Part shown: positions 1 through 8,433 of the stretch, one piece after another
Position numbering within the stretch: position 1 is the first letter of the stretch
Layout of the letters: the number at the start of each line of letters is the position of its first letter
DNA from: Roseateles_E sp005503085
Lineage (GTDB): Bacteria > Pseudomonadota > Gammaproteobacteria > Burkholderiales > Burkholderiaceae_C
Direction: 5' to 3'
Assembly: GCF_028462495.1 (NCBI RefSeq)
Contig: NZ_JAQOWX010000007.1
Coordinates: 20,005-84,004, forward strand
DNA length: 64,000 bases
Program-made: the position numbers and the translations under genes
The notes under the pieces: generated by a model
The model's database searches: none
What the model saw: only the letters and a program-made list of their open reading frames with translations
Told to the model about the DNA's origin: nothing

Positions 1-1
1 G

Positions 2-97
2 CCGCCGGGCCATGCCAGAGCCACTTACCGCAATTTCTTTCCGCCGGCCGCGCGCTGGCAGTTCAGCGGCCTGCGCCTGGCGCGTGAGCCCCAATAA
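2..97 (+). CDS. egtB: EgtB C-terminal fragment (ergothioneine synthesis)
   Basis: This is the 3' end of a gene cut by the window edge. The frame from base 2 ends with a run containing TYRNFFPPAARWQFSGLRLA and a TAA stop at 95-97. That ending matches the C-terminus of the EgtB sulfoxide synthase family (formylglycine-generating-enzyme fold), where an RNFFPP/QFSGLRLA ending is typical. EgtB joins trimethylhistidine (hercynine) to a thiol donor. It lies 11 bp before egtD in the same direction, the usual egtB-egtD pairing. The call rests on about 31 residues plus this context. Confidence 0.8.
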   Translation, partial: PPGHARATYRNFFPPAARWQFSGLRLAREPQ

Positions 98-108
98 GGA
101 GCCCCGCA

Positions 109-1059
109 ATGAAGCCCCTGCTGCAACTGGTCCCCGACGACGAGGGCTTTGCCCCCGACCTGCACCGCGCGTTGCGCCAGCGCCCGCGCACGATCTCACC
201 AAAATATTTCTACGACGAGGCCGGCTCGGCCCTGTTCGAGCGCATCTGCGAGCTGCCCGAGTACTACCCGACCCGCACCGAGTTGGCCCTGCTGCAGCGC
301 CACGCCCCCGAGATGGCGACGCTGATTGGGCCCGGCGCCCAGTTGGTCGAGTATGGCGCCGGGGCTCTGCGCAAGGTCCGGCTGTTGCTGGCGCACCTGA
401 ACGCGCCCCACAGCTTTGTGCCAGTGGACATCTCAGGCCCGCATCTGCTGGGGGCCTGCCGTACGCTGCAGGCCGAATTCCCGGCGCTGGCACTGCAGCC
501 GGTGATCGCCGATTTCACCCGTCCGCATGACCTGCCGGCGCGTCCGGCGCTCGGGCGGCGCATCGGCTTTTTTCCGGGCTCGAGCATCGGCAATTTCGCG
601 CCCGAGCAGGCGCTGGACTTTCTGCGCATGGCGGCCCAGCAGCTGCGTGGCGGTGCACTGCTGATTGGGGTGGACCTGATCAAGGAACCTGCCCTGCTGC
701 ATGCGGCCTACAACGACGCGGCCGGCGTGACTGCCGCCTTCAACCTCAACATCCTGGCGCGCGCGCGCCAGGAGCTGGACGCACAGATCGATCCCGAAGG
801 ATTTGCGCACAGCGCCTTCTACAACGCGCCTCTGCAGCGCATCGAGATGCATCTGCAAAGCCGCCGCCGCCAGCAGTTGCGGCTGGAGCACCGCGTCTAC
901 GAGTTCGAGGCCGGCGAGACGCTGCACACCGAGAACTCCTACAAATTCAGCATCGAGGGCTTCCAGGCCCTGGCCAGCAAGGCCGGTTTCAAAGCCGCTA
1001 CAGTCTGGACCGACGAGCGCGACTGGTTCAGTCTGCACTGGCTGCAAGCGCCCGACTGA
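109..1059 (+). CDS. egtD: L-histidine N(alpha)-methyltransferase EgtD
   Basis: EgtD uses S-adenosylmethionine to trimethylate histidine to hercynine, the first step of ergothioneine synthesis, in the cytoplasm. The 316-aa length is normal for the family. An SAM-binding glycine motif (EYGAGALRKVRLLL, about residues 83-96) and the family-typical FFPGSSIGNF segment (about 155-164) are visible. An AAGGAG ribosome site precedes the ATG. It directly follows the end of egtB, and the DUF427 gene follows 18 bp later, so the three are probably co-transcribed. Confidence 0.93.
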   Translation: MKPLLQLVPDDEGFAPDLHRALRQRPRTISPKYFYDEAGSALFERICELPEYYPTRTELALLQRHAPEMATLIGPGAQLVEYGAGALRKVRLLLAHLNAPHSFVPVDISGPHLLGACRTLQAEFPALALQPVIADFTRPHDLPARPALGRRIGFFPGSSIGNFAPEQALDFLRMAAQQLRGGALLIGVDLIKEPALLHAAYNDAAGVTAAFNLNILARARQELDAQIDPEGFAHSAFYNAPLQRIEMHLQSRRRQQLRLEHRVYEFEAGETLHTENSYKFSIEGFQALASKAGFKAATVWTDERDWFSLHWLQAPD

Positions 1060-1077
1060 GCAAAGGATGGACAGACG

Positions 1078-1359
1078 ATGAAAGCAATCTGGAACGATAC
1101 CGTGATCGCCGAGAGCGATGACACCGTGGTGGTCGAAGGCAACCACTACTTCCCCGACAGCGCGCTCAAGCGCGAGTACACCAGCTTCAGCAATCACAAG
1201 ACCATGTGCTCATGGAAGGGCCAAGCCAGCTATCTGTCGCTGATGGTCAAGGGCGAGCTGAACCCCGATGCGGTCTGGTACTACCCCGACCCGAAGCCGG
1301 GCGCCGAAATGGTCGCCGGCCGGGTCGCGTTCTGGAAGGGCGTGCAGGTTACCGAGTAA
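1078..1359 (+). CDS. DUF427 domain protein
   Basis: This is a 93-aa soluble protein that matches the DUF427 family along its length (IWNDTVIAESDDTVVVEGNHYFP near the N-terminus, then the aromatic YYPDPKPGAE segment). DUF427 proteins are small beta-rich proteins without an assigned reaction. It lies 18 bp downstream of egtD on the same strand, so it may be part of the ergothioneine operon. Its last 11 bases overlap the end of the convergent fahA gene. Confidence 0.85.
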   Translation: MKAIWNDTVIAESDDTVVVEGNHYFPDSALKREYTSFSNHKTMCSWKGQASYLSLMVKGELNPDAVWYYPDPKPGAEMVAGRVAFWKGVQVTE

Positions 1360-2674
1360 CTGCCGGCAACACGGTGGCCGCGCAGTCGCCGAAGCCGATG
1401 CGGCGTGCGCCCTCCTTGTGTGCGTAGCCGCGCAGTATCAAGGTGTCGCCGTCCTGCAAGAAGGTGCGCGTCTCGCCATTGGCCAGGGTCAGAGCTTGTT
1501 TGCCCCCCTGCGACAGCTCCAGCAGCGAGCCGCCCTCCTCGGCCGCCGGCCCGCTTTGCGTGCCGGTGCCCAACAGATCGCCGGGTTGCAGATTGCAGCC
1601 ATTGCTGGCGTGGTGCGTCAGCATCTGGGCCAGGGTCCAGTAGGCCGACTGCCCGAAGTTGGATCGCATCAGCCGGGTCGGCACCTGGCCGGCCGCGCGC
1701 ATCTGCGCGGTCTGTAGCCAGACCTCCAGCTCGATCAAATAGCCGCCCTCGGCGCGGTTCTTCGCCGAGTCCAGATAGGGCAGCGGCTGCGGATCCTCGG
1801 CCGGATGTGCGAATGCGCAGCGGAAAGGCTCCAGCGCCTCCATCGTAACGATCCAGGGCGAGATCGTGGTCGCGAAGTTCTTGGCCAGGAAGGGGCCCAG
1901 CGGCTGGTACTCCCAGGCCTGCATATCGCGGGCCGACCAGTCGTTCAGCAGGGTCAGGCCGAAAAGATGCGCGTCGGCCTGCTCAATGGGGATGGGCTCA
2001 CCCAGCGCATTGCCGCCAGCGACGAACACGCCCAGCTCCAGCTCGTAGTCCAGCCGCTTGCAGGGCGCACGCTCCGGCACGGTGGCGCCTGGCGGCATCA
2101 ACTGGCCCAGCGGGCGACGCACTTGCTGGCCCGAGACACCGATCGAGGAGCTGCGGCCGTGGTAACCGATGGGCACCCACTTGTAGTTGGGCAGCAGCGG
2201 GTTGTCCGGGCGGAACAGCTTGCCCACCGTGGTCGCGTGGTGGATGCCGGTATAGAAGTCGGTGTAGTCGCCGATGCGGCATGGCACGGCCATTTGCGCG
2301 GCGCTTTGCGCCAGCAGGCAGGGCGTCAGCGCGGCCTGCTGCTTGCTGTCGGCGGCCAGCGCCTCGAACAAAGCATGGCGCAGCAGCCGGCGCTTATCAG
2401 CAGGCTGGGCCATGAAAGCATTCAGATCGCCCTCGGCCAGCGGCTGCAGCAGCACCTGGACCGCGCTGCTCCAGCGCCCGGCGCTGGCGGCCAGCCTCAG
2501 GTCCAGGATCTGATCGCCGACCGCGACGCCGACGCGGGCGCTCTCGTTCGTGCCGGCACGGCGGAACAGGCCATAGGGCAGGTTCTGGATCGGGAATTCG
2601 CTGTCGGCGGCGTTGGCCGAAGCCACCCAACTCAGGGCAGCGGCGTCATGGGTGTGGTCGATGGAAGAGCTCAT
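1349..2674 (-). CDS. fahA: Fumarylacetoacetase
   Basis: This enzyme hydrolyses fumarylacetoacetate to fumarate and acetoacetate, the last step of homogentisate (tyrosine/phenylalanine) breakdown. The 441-aa protein has the expected N-terminal SH3-like domain and a C-terminal FAH catalytic domain. Family motifs are visible: DYTDFYTGIHHATTVG (metal ligand and catalytic His region), LELGVFV, NDWSARDMQAWEYQPLGPF and LLGTGTQSGP. Its ATG overlaps the hmgA stop by four bases, showing translational coupling. It is the last gene of the operon that begins at 8288. No maleylacetoacetate isomerase gene is in this window, so that step must be encoded elsewhere. Confidence 0.96.
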   Translation of the reverse strand: MSSSIDHTHDAAALSWVASANAADSEFPIQNLPYGLFRRAGTNESARVGVAVGDQILDLRLAASAGRWSSAVQVLLQPLAEGDLNAFMAQPADKRRLLRHALFEALAADSKQQAALTPCLLAQSAAQMAVPCRIGDYTDFYTGIHHATTVGKLFRPDNPLLPNYKWVPIGYHGRSSSIGVSGQQVRRPLGQLMPPGATVPERAPCKRLDYELELGVFVAGGNALGEPIPIEQADAHLFGLTLLNDWSARDMQAWEYQPLGPFLAKNFATTISPWIVTMEALEPFRCAFAHPAEDPQPLPYLDSAKNRAEGGYLIELEVWLQTAQMRAAGQVPTRLMRSNFGQSAYWTLAQMLTHHASNGCNLQPGDLLGTGTQSGPAAEEGGSLLELSQGGKQALTLANGETRTFLQDGDTLILRGYAHKEGARRIGFGDCAATVLPAVTR

Positions 2675-3963
2675 GCTTGTGCGGGGAAGTTGTCTTTGAG
2701 ATCACGCCAGCAGTCGGCATAGCCGCTGTCCAGCGCACCGCCCTTCATGGCGAACTCGGTCGGCAGCAGACGCCAGCGAGTCTCGAACATAAAGGCCAGG
2801 GTGTTGTCCAGTTTGTGCGGTTTCAGGTCCGCGCCGCTGGCCTTGGCGAAGGCTTCGGTGTCGGGGCCGTGCGGCACCATTGCATTGTGCAGGCTGGACG
2901 CGCCGGGATTGAAGCCGCCGGGCTTGGCGTCGTACTGACCGGTCACCAGACCCATGAACTCGCTCATCACATTGCGGTGATACCAGGGCGGGCGGAAGGT
3001 GTCCTCGGCCACCATCCAGCGCGGCGGGAAGATCACGAAGTCCAGATTGGCCCAGCCGGCGGTATCCGAGGGCGAAGTCAGCACCGTGAAGATGCTGGGG
3101 TCCGGATGATCGAAGCTGATCGAGCCTATGGTCATGAAATGCGCCGTGTCGTACTTGTAGGGCGCCAGATTGCCGTGCCAGGCGACGACGTTGAAGGGCG
3201 TATGGTCCCGGCGCGCGGACCACAGCCGGCCGCCAAACTTTTTGACAATCTCGTAATCACCGACGCCCTCCTCGAAATCAGCGACCGGCGCCAGAAAGTC
3301 GCGCGGATTGGCCAGCCCGTTCGAGCCTATGGGCCCCAGCTCGGGCAGGCGCAGCGCCGCGCCATAGTTCTCGCAGATATAGCCGCGCGAAGGGCCGTCC
3401 ACCTCAACCTTGAAAGCCAGGCCGCGCGGGATCAGCGCGATCTCGCCTGGCCGCACCGCCAGCAGGCCCAGCTCGGTGCGGATGCGCAGGCCGCCCTGCT
3501 GCGGCACGATCAGGAACTCGCCGTCGGCATTGACGAAGGCGCGCCGGTCCATCGACCGATTGGCCAGATACAAATGGGCGGCCATACCGACCTGGGCATC
3601 GGGATCACCGTTGACGACCAGGGTGCGCAGGCCCTCGATGAAATCGGTTGGCGCCTCGGGAACAGGCGTGGGCGCCCAGCGCAGCGGATCGGGCGGCACG
3701 ACTTGACCCTGGGCAGCGCCGGTCTTCAGCCAGCCATGGTCCAGCGGCGCATAGCCGCCGACCACCACCGAGGGCTGGCGCCGGTACATCCAGGTCCTCA
3801 AGTTCTCGGCGCGCGGCGCGGTGAAGGCCGTGCCCGAGATCAGCTCGGCATAGAGGCCATGGGCCACTTGCTGCGGGCTGTTGCGCCCGATCGGCAGACT
3901 GCCGGCGATGGCCTCGCTGGCGTGTTCGTTGCCGAAGCCCGATTGGTACTTGAGTTCGCTCAT
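2671..3963 (-). CDS. hmgA: Homogentisate 1,2-dioxygenase
   Basis: HmgA is a non-haem iron(II) enzyme that opens the homogentisate ring to maleylacetoacetate. The 430-aa length is standard. The N-terminus (YQSGFGNEHASEA) is family-typical. The iron-site segments PPWYHRNVMSEFMG (His and Glu ligands) and SLHNAMVPHGPD (His ligand) are intact. It overlaps fahA by four bases and starts 7 bp after the stop of the upstream solute-binding protein gene, so all belong to one transcript. Confidence 0.97.
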   Translation of the reverse strand: MSELKYQSGFGNEHASEAIAGSLPIGRNSPQQVAHGLYAELISGTAFTAPRAENLRTWMYRRQPSVVVGGYAPLDHGWLKTGAAQGQVVPPDPLRWAPTPVPEAPTDFIEGLRTLVVNGDPDAQVGMAAHLYLANRSMDRRAFVNADGEFLIVPQQGGLRIRTELGLLAVRPGEIALIPRGLAFKVEVDGPSRGYICENYGAALRLPELGPIGSNGLANPRDFLAPVADFEEGVGDYEIVKKFGGRLWSARRDHTPFNVVAWHGNLAPYKYDTAHFMTIGSISFDHPDPSIFTVLTSPSDTAGWANLDFVIFPPRWMVAEDTFRPPWYHRNVMSEFMGLVTGQYDAKPGGFNPGASSLHNAMVPHGPDTEAFAKASGADLKPHKLDNTLAFMFETRWRLLPTEFAMKGGALDSGYADCWRDLKDNFPAQA

Positions 3964-3970
3964 CTGCGTA

Positions 3971-4933
3971 TCAGTCCAGTTTGATATTGGCAGCCTTGAT
4001 CACCTGTCCCCATTTGGCCAGTTCCTGCTTCCAGTAGGCGCGCATCTGCTCGGGCGTGCCGCCCAGCGCCTCCAGGCCTAGGGTCTGGAAGCGCGCCTTC
4101 ACGGCGGTGCTGGCCAGCGCGTCCTGCAGCGCCTTGTTCAGCGTAGCGATCACCGGGGCCGGCGTGCCGGCCGGCACGACCAGGCCCTGCCAGGCATAGG
4201 CCTCGAATCCGGGCAGGCCCTGCTCGGCAAAGGTCGGGACCTCGGCAAAGGTCTTGATGCGGGCCGGGCTGGCCACGGCCAGCGCGCGCAGCTTGCCCGA
4301 GAGGATGTGCGGGTAGCCAGCTGCGGTGTCGATGAACATGAAAGGCACCTGGCCTCCGATCACATCCTGCACCGCCGGCGCCGCACCGCGATAGGGAATA
4401 TGGGTCAGGCTCAGCTTGCTTCGGTCACGCAGCAGCTCGGTGGCCAGATGGTGGGGGCTACCGGCACCGGGGGTCGCGTAGTTCAATCCGTCCTGGGTCT
4501 TGGCCCAGGCCAGGAACTCCTTGTAGTTCTTCACCGGCACGTTGGCGTTGACGACCAACAGCATCGGGAAGCGTGCCACCAGGCCCACCGGGGCCAGGTC
4601 TTGCTCGGCCGTGTAAGGCAGCTTGCTGTAGAGCCAGGGATTGGCCGCCAGGGTGGCGGTGTCGGCGGTCAGCAGCACCTGGCCATCGGCCTTGGACTTG
4701 ACCACATAGTCCGCGCCGATATTGGTGGCCGCGCCGGGCTTGTTATTGATGATGAGGGTCTGGCCCAGGGTCTTGCCCATGGCCTCGGCCAGGCTGCGGG
4801 CCACCACATCGGCACCACCGCCGGCCGGATAAGGCACGACCCATTCGACCGGCTTGTCGGGATAGGCAAAAGCCGGTGTGGCGGCAGCGGCGGCCAGGCT
4901 CAGGAGCAGGGAACGGCGGGACACAAGAGACAT
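3971..4933 (-). CDS. Bug/TctC-family tripartite tricarboxylate transporter binding protein
   Basis: This is a 320-aa periplasmic solute-binding protein. It has an N-terminal export signal (Arg pair, then LLLSLAAAAATPAFA) and the Bug-family start of the mature chain (YPDKPVEWVVPYPAGGGADVVAR), with later IPYRGAAPAVQDVIGGQ and VPTFAEQGLPGFEAYAW segments. These proteins deliver carboxylates or aromatic acids to TctAB permeases, or act as orphan receptors. No tctA or tctB genes are nearby. Its place between DUF2783 and hmgA suggests that it binds the aromatic acid that feeds the homogentisate operon. That substrate is an inference. Confidence 0.9.
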   Translation of the reverse strand: MSLVSRRSLLLSLAAAAATPAFAYPDKPVEWVVPYPAGGGADVVARSLAEAMGKTLGQTLIINNKPGAATNIGADYVVKSKADGQVLLTADTATLAANPWLYSKLPYTAEQDLAPVGLVARFPMLLVVNANVPVKNYKEFLAWAKTQDGLNYATPGAGSPHHLATELLRDRSKLSLTHIPYRGAAPAVQDVIGGQVPFMFIDTAAGYPHILSGKLRALAVASPARIKTFAEVPTFAEQGLPGFEAYAWQGLVVPAGTPAPVIATLNKALQDALASTAVKARFQTLGLEALGGTPEQMRAYWKQELAKWGQVIKAANIKLD

Positions 4934-4964
4934 GGATCAGGACTCGCTTGGAAGAGAAAGGAAA

Positions 4965-5171
4965 TCAGGAAGCCGCCAACGTGTTGGCTCGGGCCAGCGC
5001 CAGCGCCTCATCAAGCACCTCGCGCTCGCCGACGTGGTTTGCCAGTATCAGCACCAGCTTGGCCAGCAGCATGTCAGCCTGCTCGTCGCCCAGATCGCGC
5101 TGAGCATCGATCAAGGCTTCGTAAAAGCCGTCAGGATCGGCGATATGGGGGCTGCGTATCAATTGGCTCAT
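4965..5171 (-). CDS. DUF2783 small protein
   Basis: This is a 68-aa protein (MSQLIRSPHIADPDGFYEALIDAQR...) of the DUF2783 type, largely helical and acidic, with no membrane segment. I chose the ATG at 5171 because it overlaps the stop of the FAD monooxygenase gene in an ATGA arrangement. An upstream in-frame start at 5192 would intrude further. Proteins of this family are commonly found next to FAD-dependent aromatic hydroxylases, so an accessory role for that enzyme is plausible but unproven. Confidence 0.8.
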   Translation of the reverse strand: MSQLIRSPHIADPDGFYEALIDAQRDLGDEQADMLLAKLVLILANHVGEREVLDEALALARANTLAAS

Positions 5172-6754
5172 GAGGACAACACTCCCAGGCAACGCCGCAG
5201 CGCGGCTTGGATCTTGGCCGCATCGAAGCCGCGCCAGCGCGCGGCCAGATGCTGGTCGGGGCGTATCAGGTAGATGCTGCCGGGCCGCGCGTCATAGCGC
5301 TCGGCCAGCAGGCCATCGGCCGGCACGATCAGCGGCACGGCCACCGTGTTGCCGACGCTGACCGGCTCGGCAGGGCCAAAACTCAGCAGCGTGAAAAAGC
5401 CCTGGCCCAGCTGATGGAGCAGCCAGCCCTCGCCCAGCGGCGCATCGAGACAGGGGCTGCCGAGGCGCAGCGGGCCGGCAAACTCATCCTCGTCGGGCGT
5501 GTTCAGCGGCGAGCCGACGTAATGGGTGGGCATGGACAGCCGGCCGCTATTGACCAGGGGCCGGGCAAAGGCCTCGGTCTTGGCCAGTTCCAGCACCGCA
5601 TTGCGCAGGCGCAGCGAGGCGCGGCTCTTGGGGCTGATGAAGTCGGTCGAACGGGTCGAGTTCAGGATGTTCTCGTCGGCCGCAGCGGCGCGCTCGATCT
5701 GGTAGCTGTCCAGCAGGCTTTCGGGCGCGGCCCCGTCCAGCACTGCCTTGAGCTTCCAGCCCAGATTGTCGGCATCCTGCACGCCGCTGTTGGCGCCGCG
5801 TGCGCCAAAGGGCGAGACCTGGTGCGCCGCATCGCCGAGCAGCAGCACCCGGCCCTGGCGGAAGGTCTTGGCGCGGCGGCAGGCGAACTGGTAGACCGAC
5901 ACCCATTCCAGCTCGAACTCGACATCCGGGCCCAGCATGGCCTGGATGCGCGGGATCACCTTCTCGGGCTTCTTCTCCTCGGCCGGATCGGCATCGCGGC
6001 CGAGCTGGAAGTCGATGCGCCAGACGCCGTCGCACTGCTTGTGCAGCAGCACCGACTGGTTGCGGTGGACCGGGGGGTCGAACCAGAACCAGCGTTCGGT
6101 CGGAATCGCTGCCTTCATGATCACATCGGCGATCAGGAAACGGTCCCGAAAGACCTGACCCTCGAAGTCCAGACCCAGCATGCGGCGGGTGTCGCTGCCG
6201 GCACCGTCGCAGGCCAGCAGCCACTGAGCCTCCAGCTGGAACTGCCCGTCGGGGGTTTCCACCGTCAGCCGGGCGGCATCCTCGACCTGCTCCAAGGCCA
6301 CCAGTCTGTGCTTCCACGCGAGCGTGATCAGCGGCAGGGCCTCGCAGGCAGCGACCAGGCGCTCCTCCAGATGGTATTGCTGCAGATTGATCATGGCCGG
6401 CATCTGGTGGGCCGGCTGAGGCAGCAGATCGAACTGGTAGGCCAGCTCGTCGCGGAAGAACACCTTGCCGACCTGCCAGCGCACGCCCTGCCCGGCCAGC
6501 GCGGCGCCGACGCCCAGGCGGTCCCAGATCTCCAGCGAGCGCTTGGCATAGCAGACCGCGCGCGAGCCCTGGCTGACGCTGTTGTTGTCGTCCAGCAGCA
6601 GCACCGGGATGCCGCGCGCCGCGCAGTCCAGCGCGGCCGTCAGCCCCACCGGACCGGCGCCGATGATGACCACCGGATGGCGCAAGACCTGGCCCTCGCG
6701 CTGGGCCGGGCTCTGCCGGTAGTCGTAGACCGGGAAGGTATAGGTCTTCAGCAT
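5168..6754 (-). CDS. FAD-dependent aromatic monooxygenase (MhpA/PheA type)
   Basis: This is a 528-aa class A flavoprotein hydroxylase. It has the FAD-binding Rossmann motif (GAGPVGLTAALDCAARG near residue 32, ending with the acidic LLLDDN), an internal DGAGSDTRR segment, and the second FAD motif GDAAHQVSPFGARGANSG near residue 300. Such enzymes use NAD(P)H and oxygen to add an ortho or para hydroxyl to a phenolic acid. Placed upstream of hmgA and fahA, its most economical role is to make homogentisate or a related hydroquinone from a monohydroxylated aromatic acid. The exact substrate cannot be read from sequence. Confidence 0.9.
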   Translation of the reverse strand: MLKTYTFPVYDYRQSPAQREGQVLRHPVVIIGAGPVGLTAALDCAARGIPVLLLDDNNSVSQGSRAVCYAKRSLEIWDRLGVGAALAGQGVRWQVGKVFFRDELAYQFDLLPQPAHQMPAMINLQQYHLEERLVAACEALPLITLAWKHRLVALEQVEDAARLTVETPDGQFQLEAQWLLACDGAGSDTRRMLGLDFEGQVFRDRFLIADVIMKAAIPTERWFWFDPPVHRNQSVLLHKQCDGVWRIDFQLGRDADPAEEKKPEKVIPRIQAMLGPDVEFELEWVSVYQFACRRAKTFRQGRVLLLGDAAHQVSPFGARGANSGVQDADNLGWKLKAVLDGAAPESLLDSYQIERAAAADENILNSTRSTDFISPKSRASLRLRNAVLELAKTEAFARPLVNSGRLSMPTHYVGSPLNTPDEDEFAGPLRLGSPCLDAPLGEGWLLHQLGQGFFTLLSFGPAEPVSVGNTVAVPLIVPADGLLAERYDARPGSIYLIRPDQHLAARWRGFDAAKIQAALRRCLGVLSS

Positions 6755-6763
6755 GGGCCGGCC

Positions 6764-7309
6764 TCAGTGCGCCTGGGCCTGGAATTCCTTGTCGTGCATC
6801 CAGGCCGCATGCTTGGGCGCACGCTTGGTCTGGCTCCACTCCTCCAGCATCTGCCATTTGCAGGCATCGAGCTGCGCATACATGGCCGGCGTGCCGACAT
6901 CGGCCGCCAGCTCGATGCGGTGGCCGTTGGGGTCGAAGAAGTAGATGCTCTTGAAGAGGGTGTGGTCGGTGACACCGATCACCTCGATGCCGGCCGCTTC
7001 CAGCTCGGTCTTCTTGGCCTCCAGCTCGGCCACGCTGCCGACCTTGAAGGCAATGTGCTGCACCCATTCCGGCGTGTTGGCGTCGCGGCCCATGGGCTTG
7101 GCCGTCGGCAGCTCGAAGAAGGCCAGCACATTGCCGCCACCGGCATCGAGGAAGAGATGCATATAGGGATCCTCGGCCTTGGTGGATGGCACCTTGTCCT
7201 CGGCGATGGCCAGTACAAAGTCCATGCCCAGGTGCTGGCCGTACCACTGCACCGTGGTCTTGGCGTCCAGGCAGCGGTAGGCGACGTGGTGGATGCGTTC
7301 GATCTTCAT
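6764..7309 (-). CDS. VOC-family (glyoxalase/dioxygenase fold) protein
   Basis: This is a 181-aa protein with paired VOC modules (MKIERIHHVAYRCLDAKTTVQWYGQHLGMDF; later WVQHIAFKVGSVAELE and SIYFFDPNGHRIELAAD). The His and Glu positions used for metal binding in this fold are present. The start at 7309 is supported by a GGGAG ribosome site; an in-frame extension to 7420 would run into the upstream gene. It is too short to be 4-hydroxyphenylpyruvate dioxygenase (about 350 aa). It belongs to the homogentisate operon, but its reaction is unknown. Confidence 0.85.
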   Translation of the reverse strand: MKIERIHHVAYRCLDAKTTVQWYGQHLGMDFVLAIAEDKVPSTKAEDPYMHLFLDAGGGNVLAFFELPTAKPMGRDANTPEWVQHIAFKVGSVAELEAKKTELEAAGIEVIGVTDHTLFKSIYFFDPNGHRIELAADVGTPAMYAQLDACKWQMLEEWSQTKRAPKHAAWMHDKEFQAQAH

Positions 7310-7322
7310 CGCGGGCTCTCCC

Positions 7323-8288
7323 TCAGGCCTTGATGTCTTCCAGCGCCTGCCACATCGCGATATCGCGCTCGGCGGTCCAGATGCGGGGGTCCGGGTACTG
7401 GGTGGCCTCGTCGTAGGCACGGGTCACATCGAAGGGCATGCAATGGGCAAAAATCACCCATTGGCCGTACTTCGGCGCCAGGCGCTCATAGGTCTCGCGA
7501 TAGACCGTCTTCAGATCGCGGCCGGCGCTGGCCCCGGCCTTGACGCTCTCGTAGAGCTCGGAGACAAAGGCGCGCGTGCCCGACAGGCCGGCCGCCACCT
7601 CGGCCGGGTTCTGCAGCGCGCGGCCGCGGCCGGGCACCAGCTTCTCGGGCTTCAGCGCGGCGATATTGTCCAGGGTATGCGGCCAGTCCTTGAAGTAGGC
7701 ATCGCCGGCATAGGGCGTGGCATCGAACTCGACCAGATCGCCGGAGAACAAGACCTTGTCCTGCGGCAGCCAGACCACCGTGTCCCCCTTGGTATGACCA
7801 CGCCCCAGCTGCAGGATCTGCACCTCGAGCTTGCCGAGGAACATCGTCATCTTGCCGGTGAAAGTGATGGTGGGCCAGGTCATGCCCGGCGGCACCGACT
7901 CGACCGCCTGGAACAGCCGCGGGAAGCGGCCGATCTCGCTGGCCTTGTCCTGCTCGCCGCGCTCGACGATCAGGTCATAGGTGTCCTGGCTGGCGATGAT
8001 GTGCTCGGGCTGGTAAGCGCTGGCGCCCAGCACCCGCACCGCGTGGTAGTGGCTCAAGAGCACATACTTGATCGGCTTGTCGGTGACCTCGCGGATGCGG
8101 CGTATCACGTCCTGGGCCATCACCGGCGTGGCCTGGGTGTCGATCACCATCACCGCGTCGTCGCCGATCACGATGCCGGTGTTCGGATCGCCCTCGGCCG
8201 TGTAGGCCCAGGCATGGTCGGACAGCTTGTCGAAGCTGACCTTCTTGACCTCCAGATCGGCTTGGGACGCAAAAGTCTTGGTGTTCAT
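7323..8288 (-). CDS. MBL-fold metallo-hydrolase with an altered metal motif
   Basis: This is a 321-aa metallo-beta-lactamase fold protein and the first gene of the operon. It shows VMVIDTQATPVMAQDVI, then LLSHYHAVRVLG where the family normally has HxHxDH, then GRGHTKGDTVVWLP and VLFSGDLVEFD. The Asp and third His of the first motif are replaced (Val-Arg), so the metal centre must differ from the classic binuclear zinc site or activity may be lost. A role in hydrolysing an ester or thioester intermediate of the aromatic pathway is possible. Transcription starts from the region shared with the IclR gene. Confidence 0.85.
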   Translation of the reverse strand: MNTKTFASQADLEVKKVSFDKLSDHAWAYTAEGDPNTGIVIGDDAVMVIDTQATPVMAQDVIRRIREVTDKPIKYVLLSHYHAVRVLGASAYQPEHIIASQDTYDLIVERGEQDKASEIGRFPRLFQAVESVPPGMTWPTITFTGKMTMFLGKLEVQILQLGRGHTKGDTVVWLPQDKVLFSGDLVEFDATPYAGDAYFKDWPHTLDNIAALKPEKLVPGRGRALQNPAEVAAGLSGTRAFVSELYESVKAGASAGRDLKTVYRETYERLAPKYGQWVIFAHCMPFDVTRAYDEATQYPDPRIWTAERDIAMWQALEDIKA

Positions 8289-8326
8289 GGTGGCGGCGGC
8301 TCGGTTCGGGTGGCTGGCAGGTTAGG

Positions 8327-8368
8327 AATGAATTTAATCTTTGACAAATTCATTCGCCTATAACGAAT
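8327..8368. promoter_or_regulatory. Candidate IclR operator: overlapping inverted repeats
   Basis: In the 145-bp divergent region between the MBL operon and the IclR gene, AATGAATTT (8327-8335) is exactly mirrored by AAATTCATT (8346-8354). A second inverted repeat, ATTCG (8352-8356) and CGAAT (8364-8368), overlaps it. The segment is strikingly AT-rich against the GC-rich surroundings. A regulator bound here could control both directions. That IclR binds it is inferred from position. Confidence 0.6.
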
Positions 8369-8433
8369 CAACGGCTTGATCTTAGTCATCGCGTTTGTTA
8401 ATGTCTAATTGATTGTTTTAGGTAGAAACCCTA

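Noticed and set aside
6764..7309. VOC gene as 4-hydroxyphenylpyruvate dioxygenase
   Set aside because: The protein is about half the needed length and lacks the typical C-terminal iron-binding part.
5207..7333. A 708-codon plus-strand frame
   Set aside because: It is antisense to the FAD monooxygenase and VOC genes, which have clear family motifs; GC-rich DNA leaves few stops on the opposite strand.
8341..8364. A TTGACA-like and TATAAC pair as a promoter in the IclR divergent region
   Set aside because: The spacing between the two boxes is about 12 bp or less, far from the usual 17, so I did not call a promoter.
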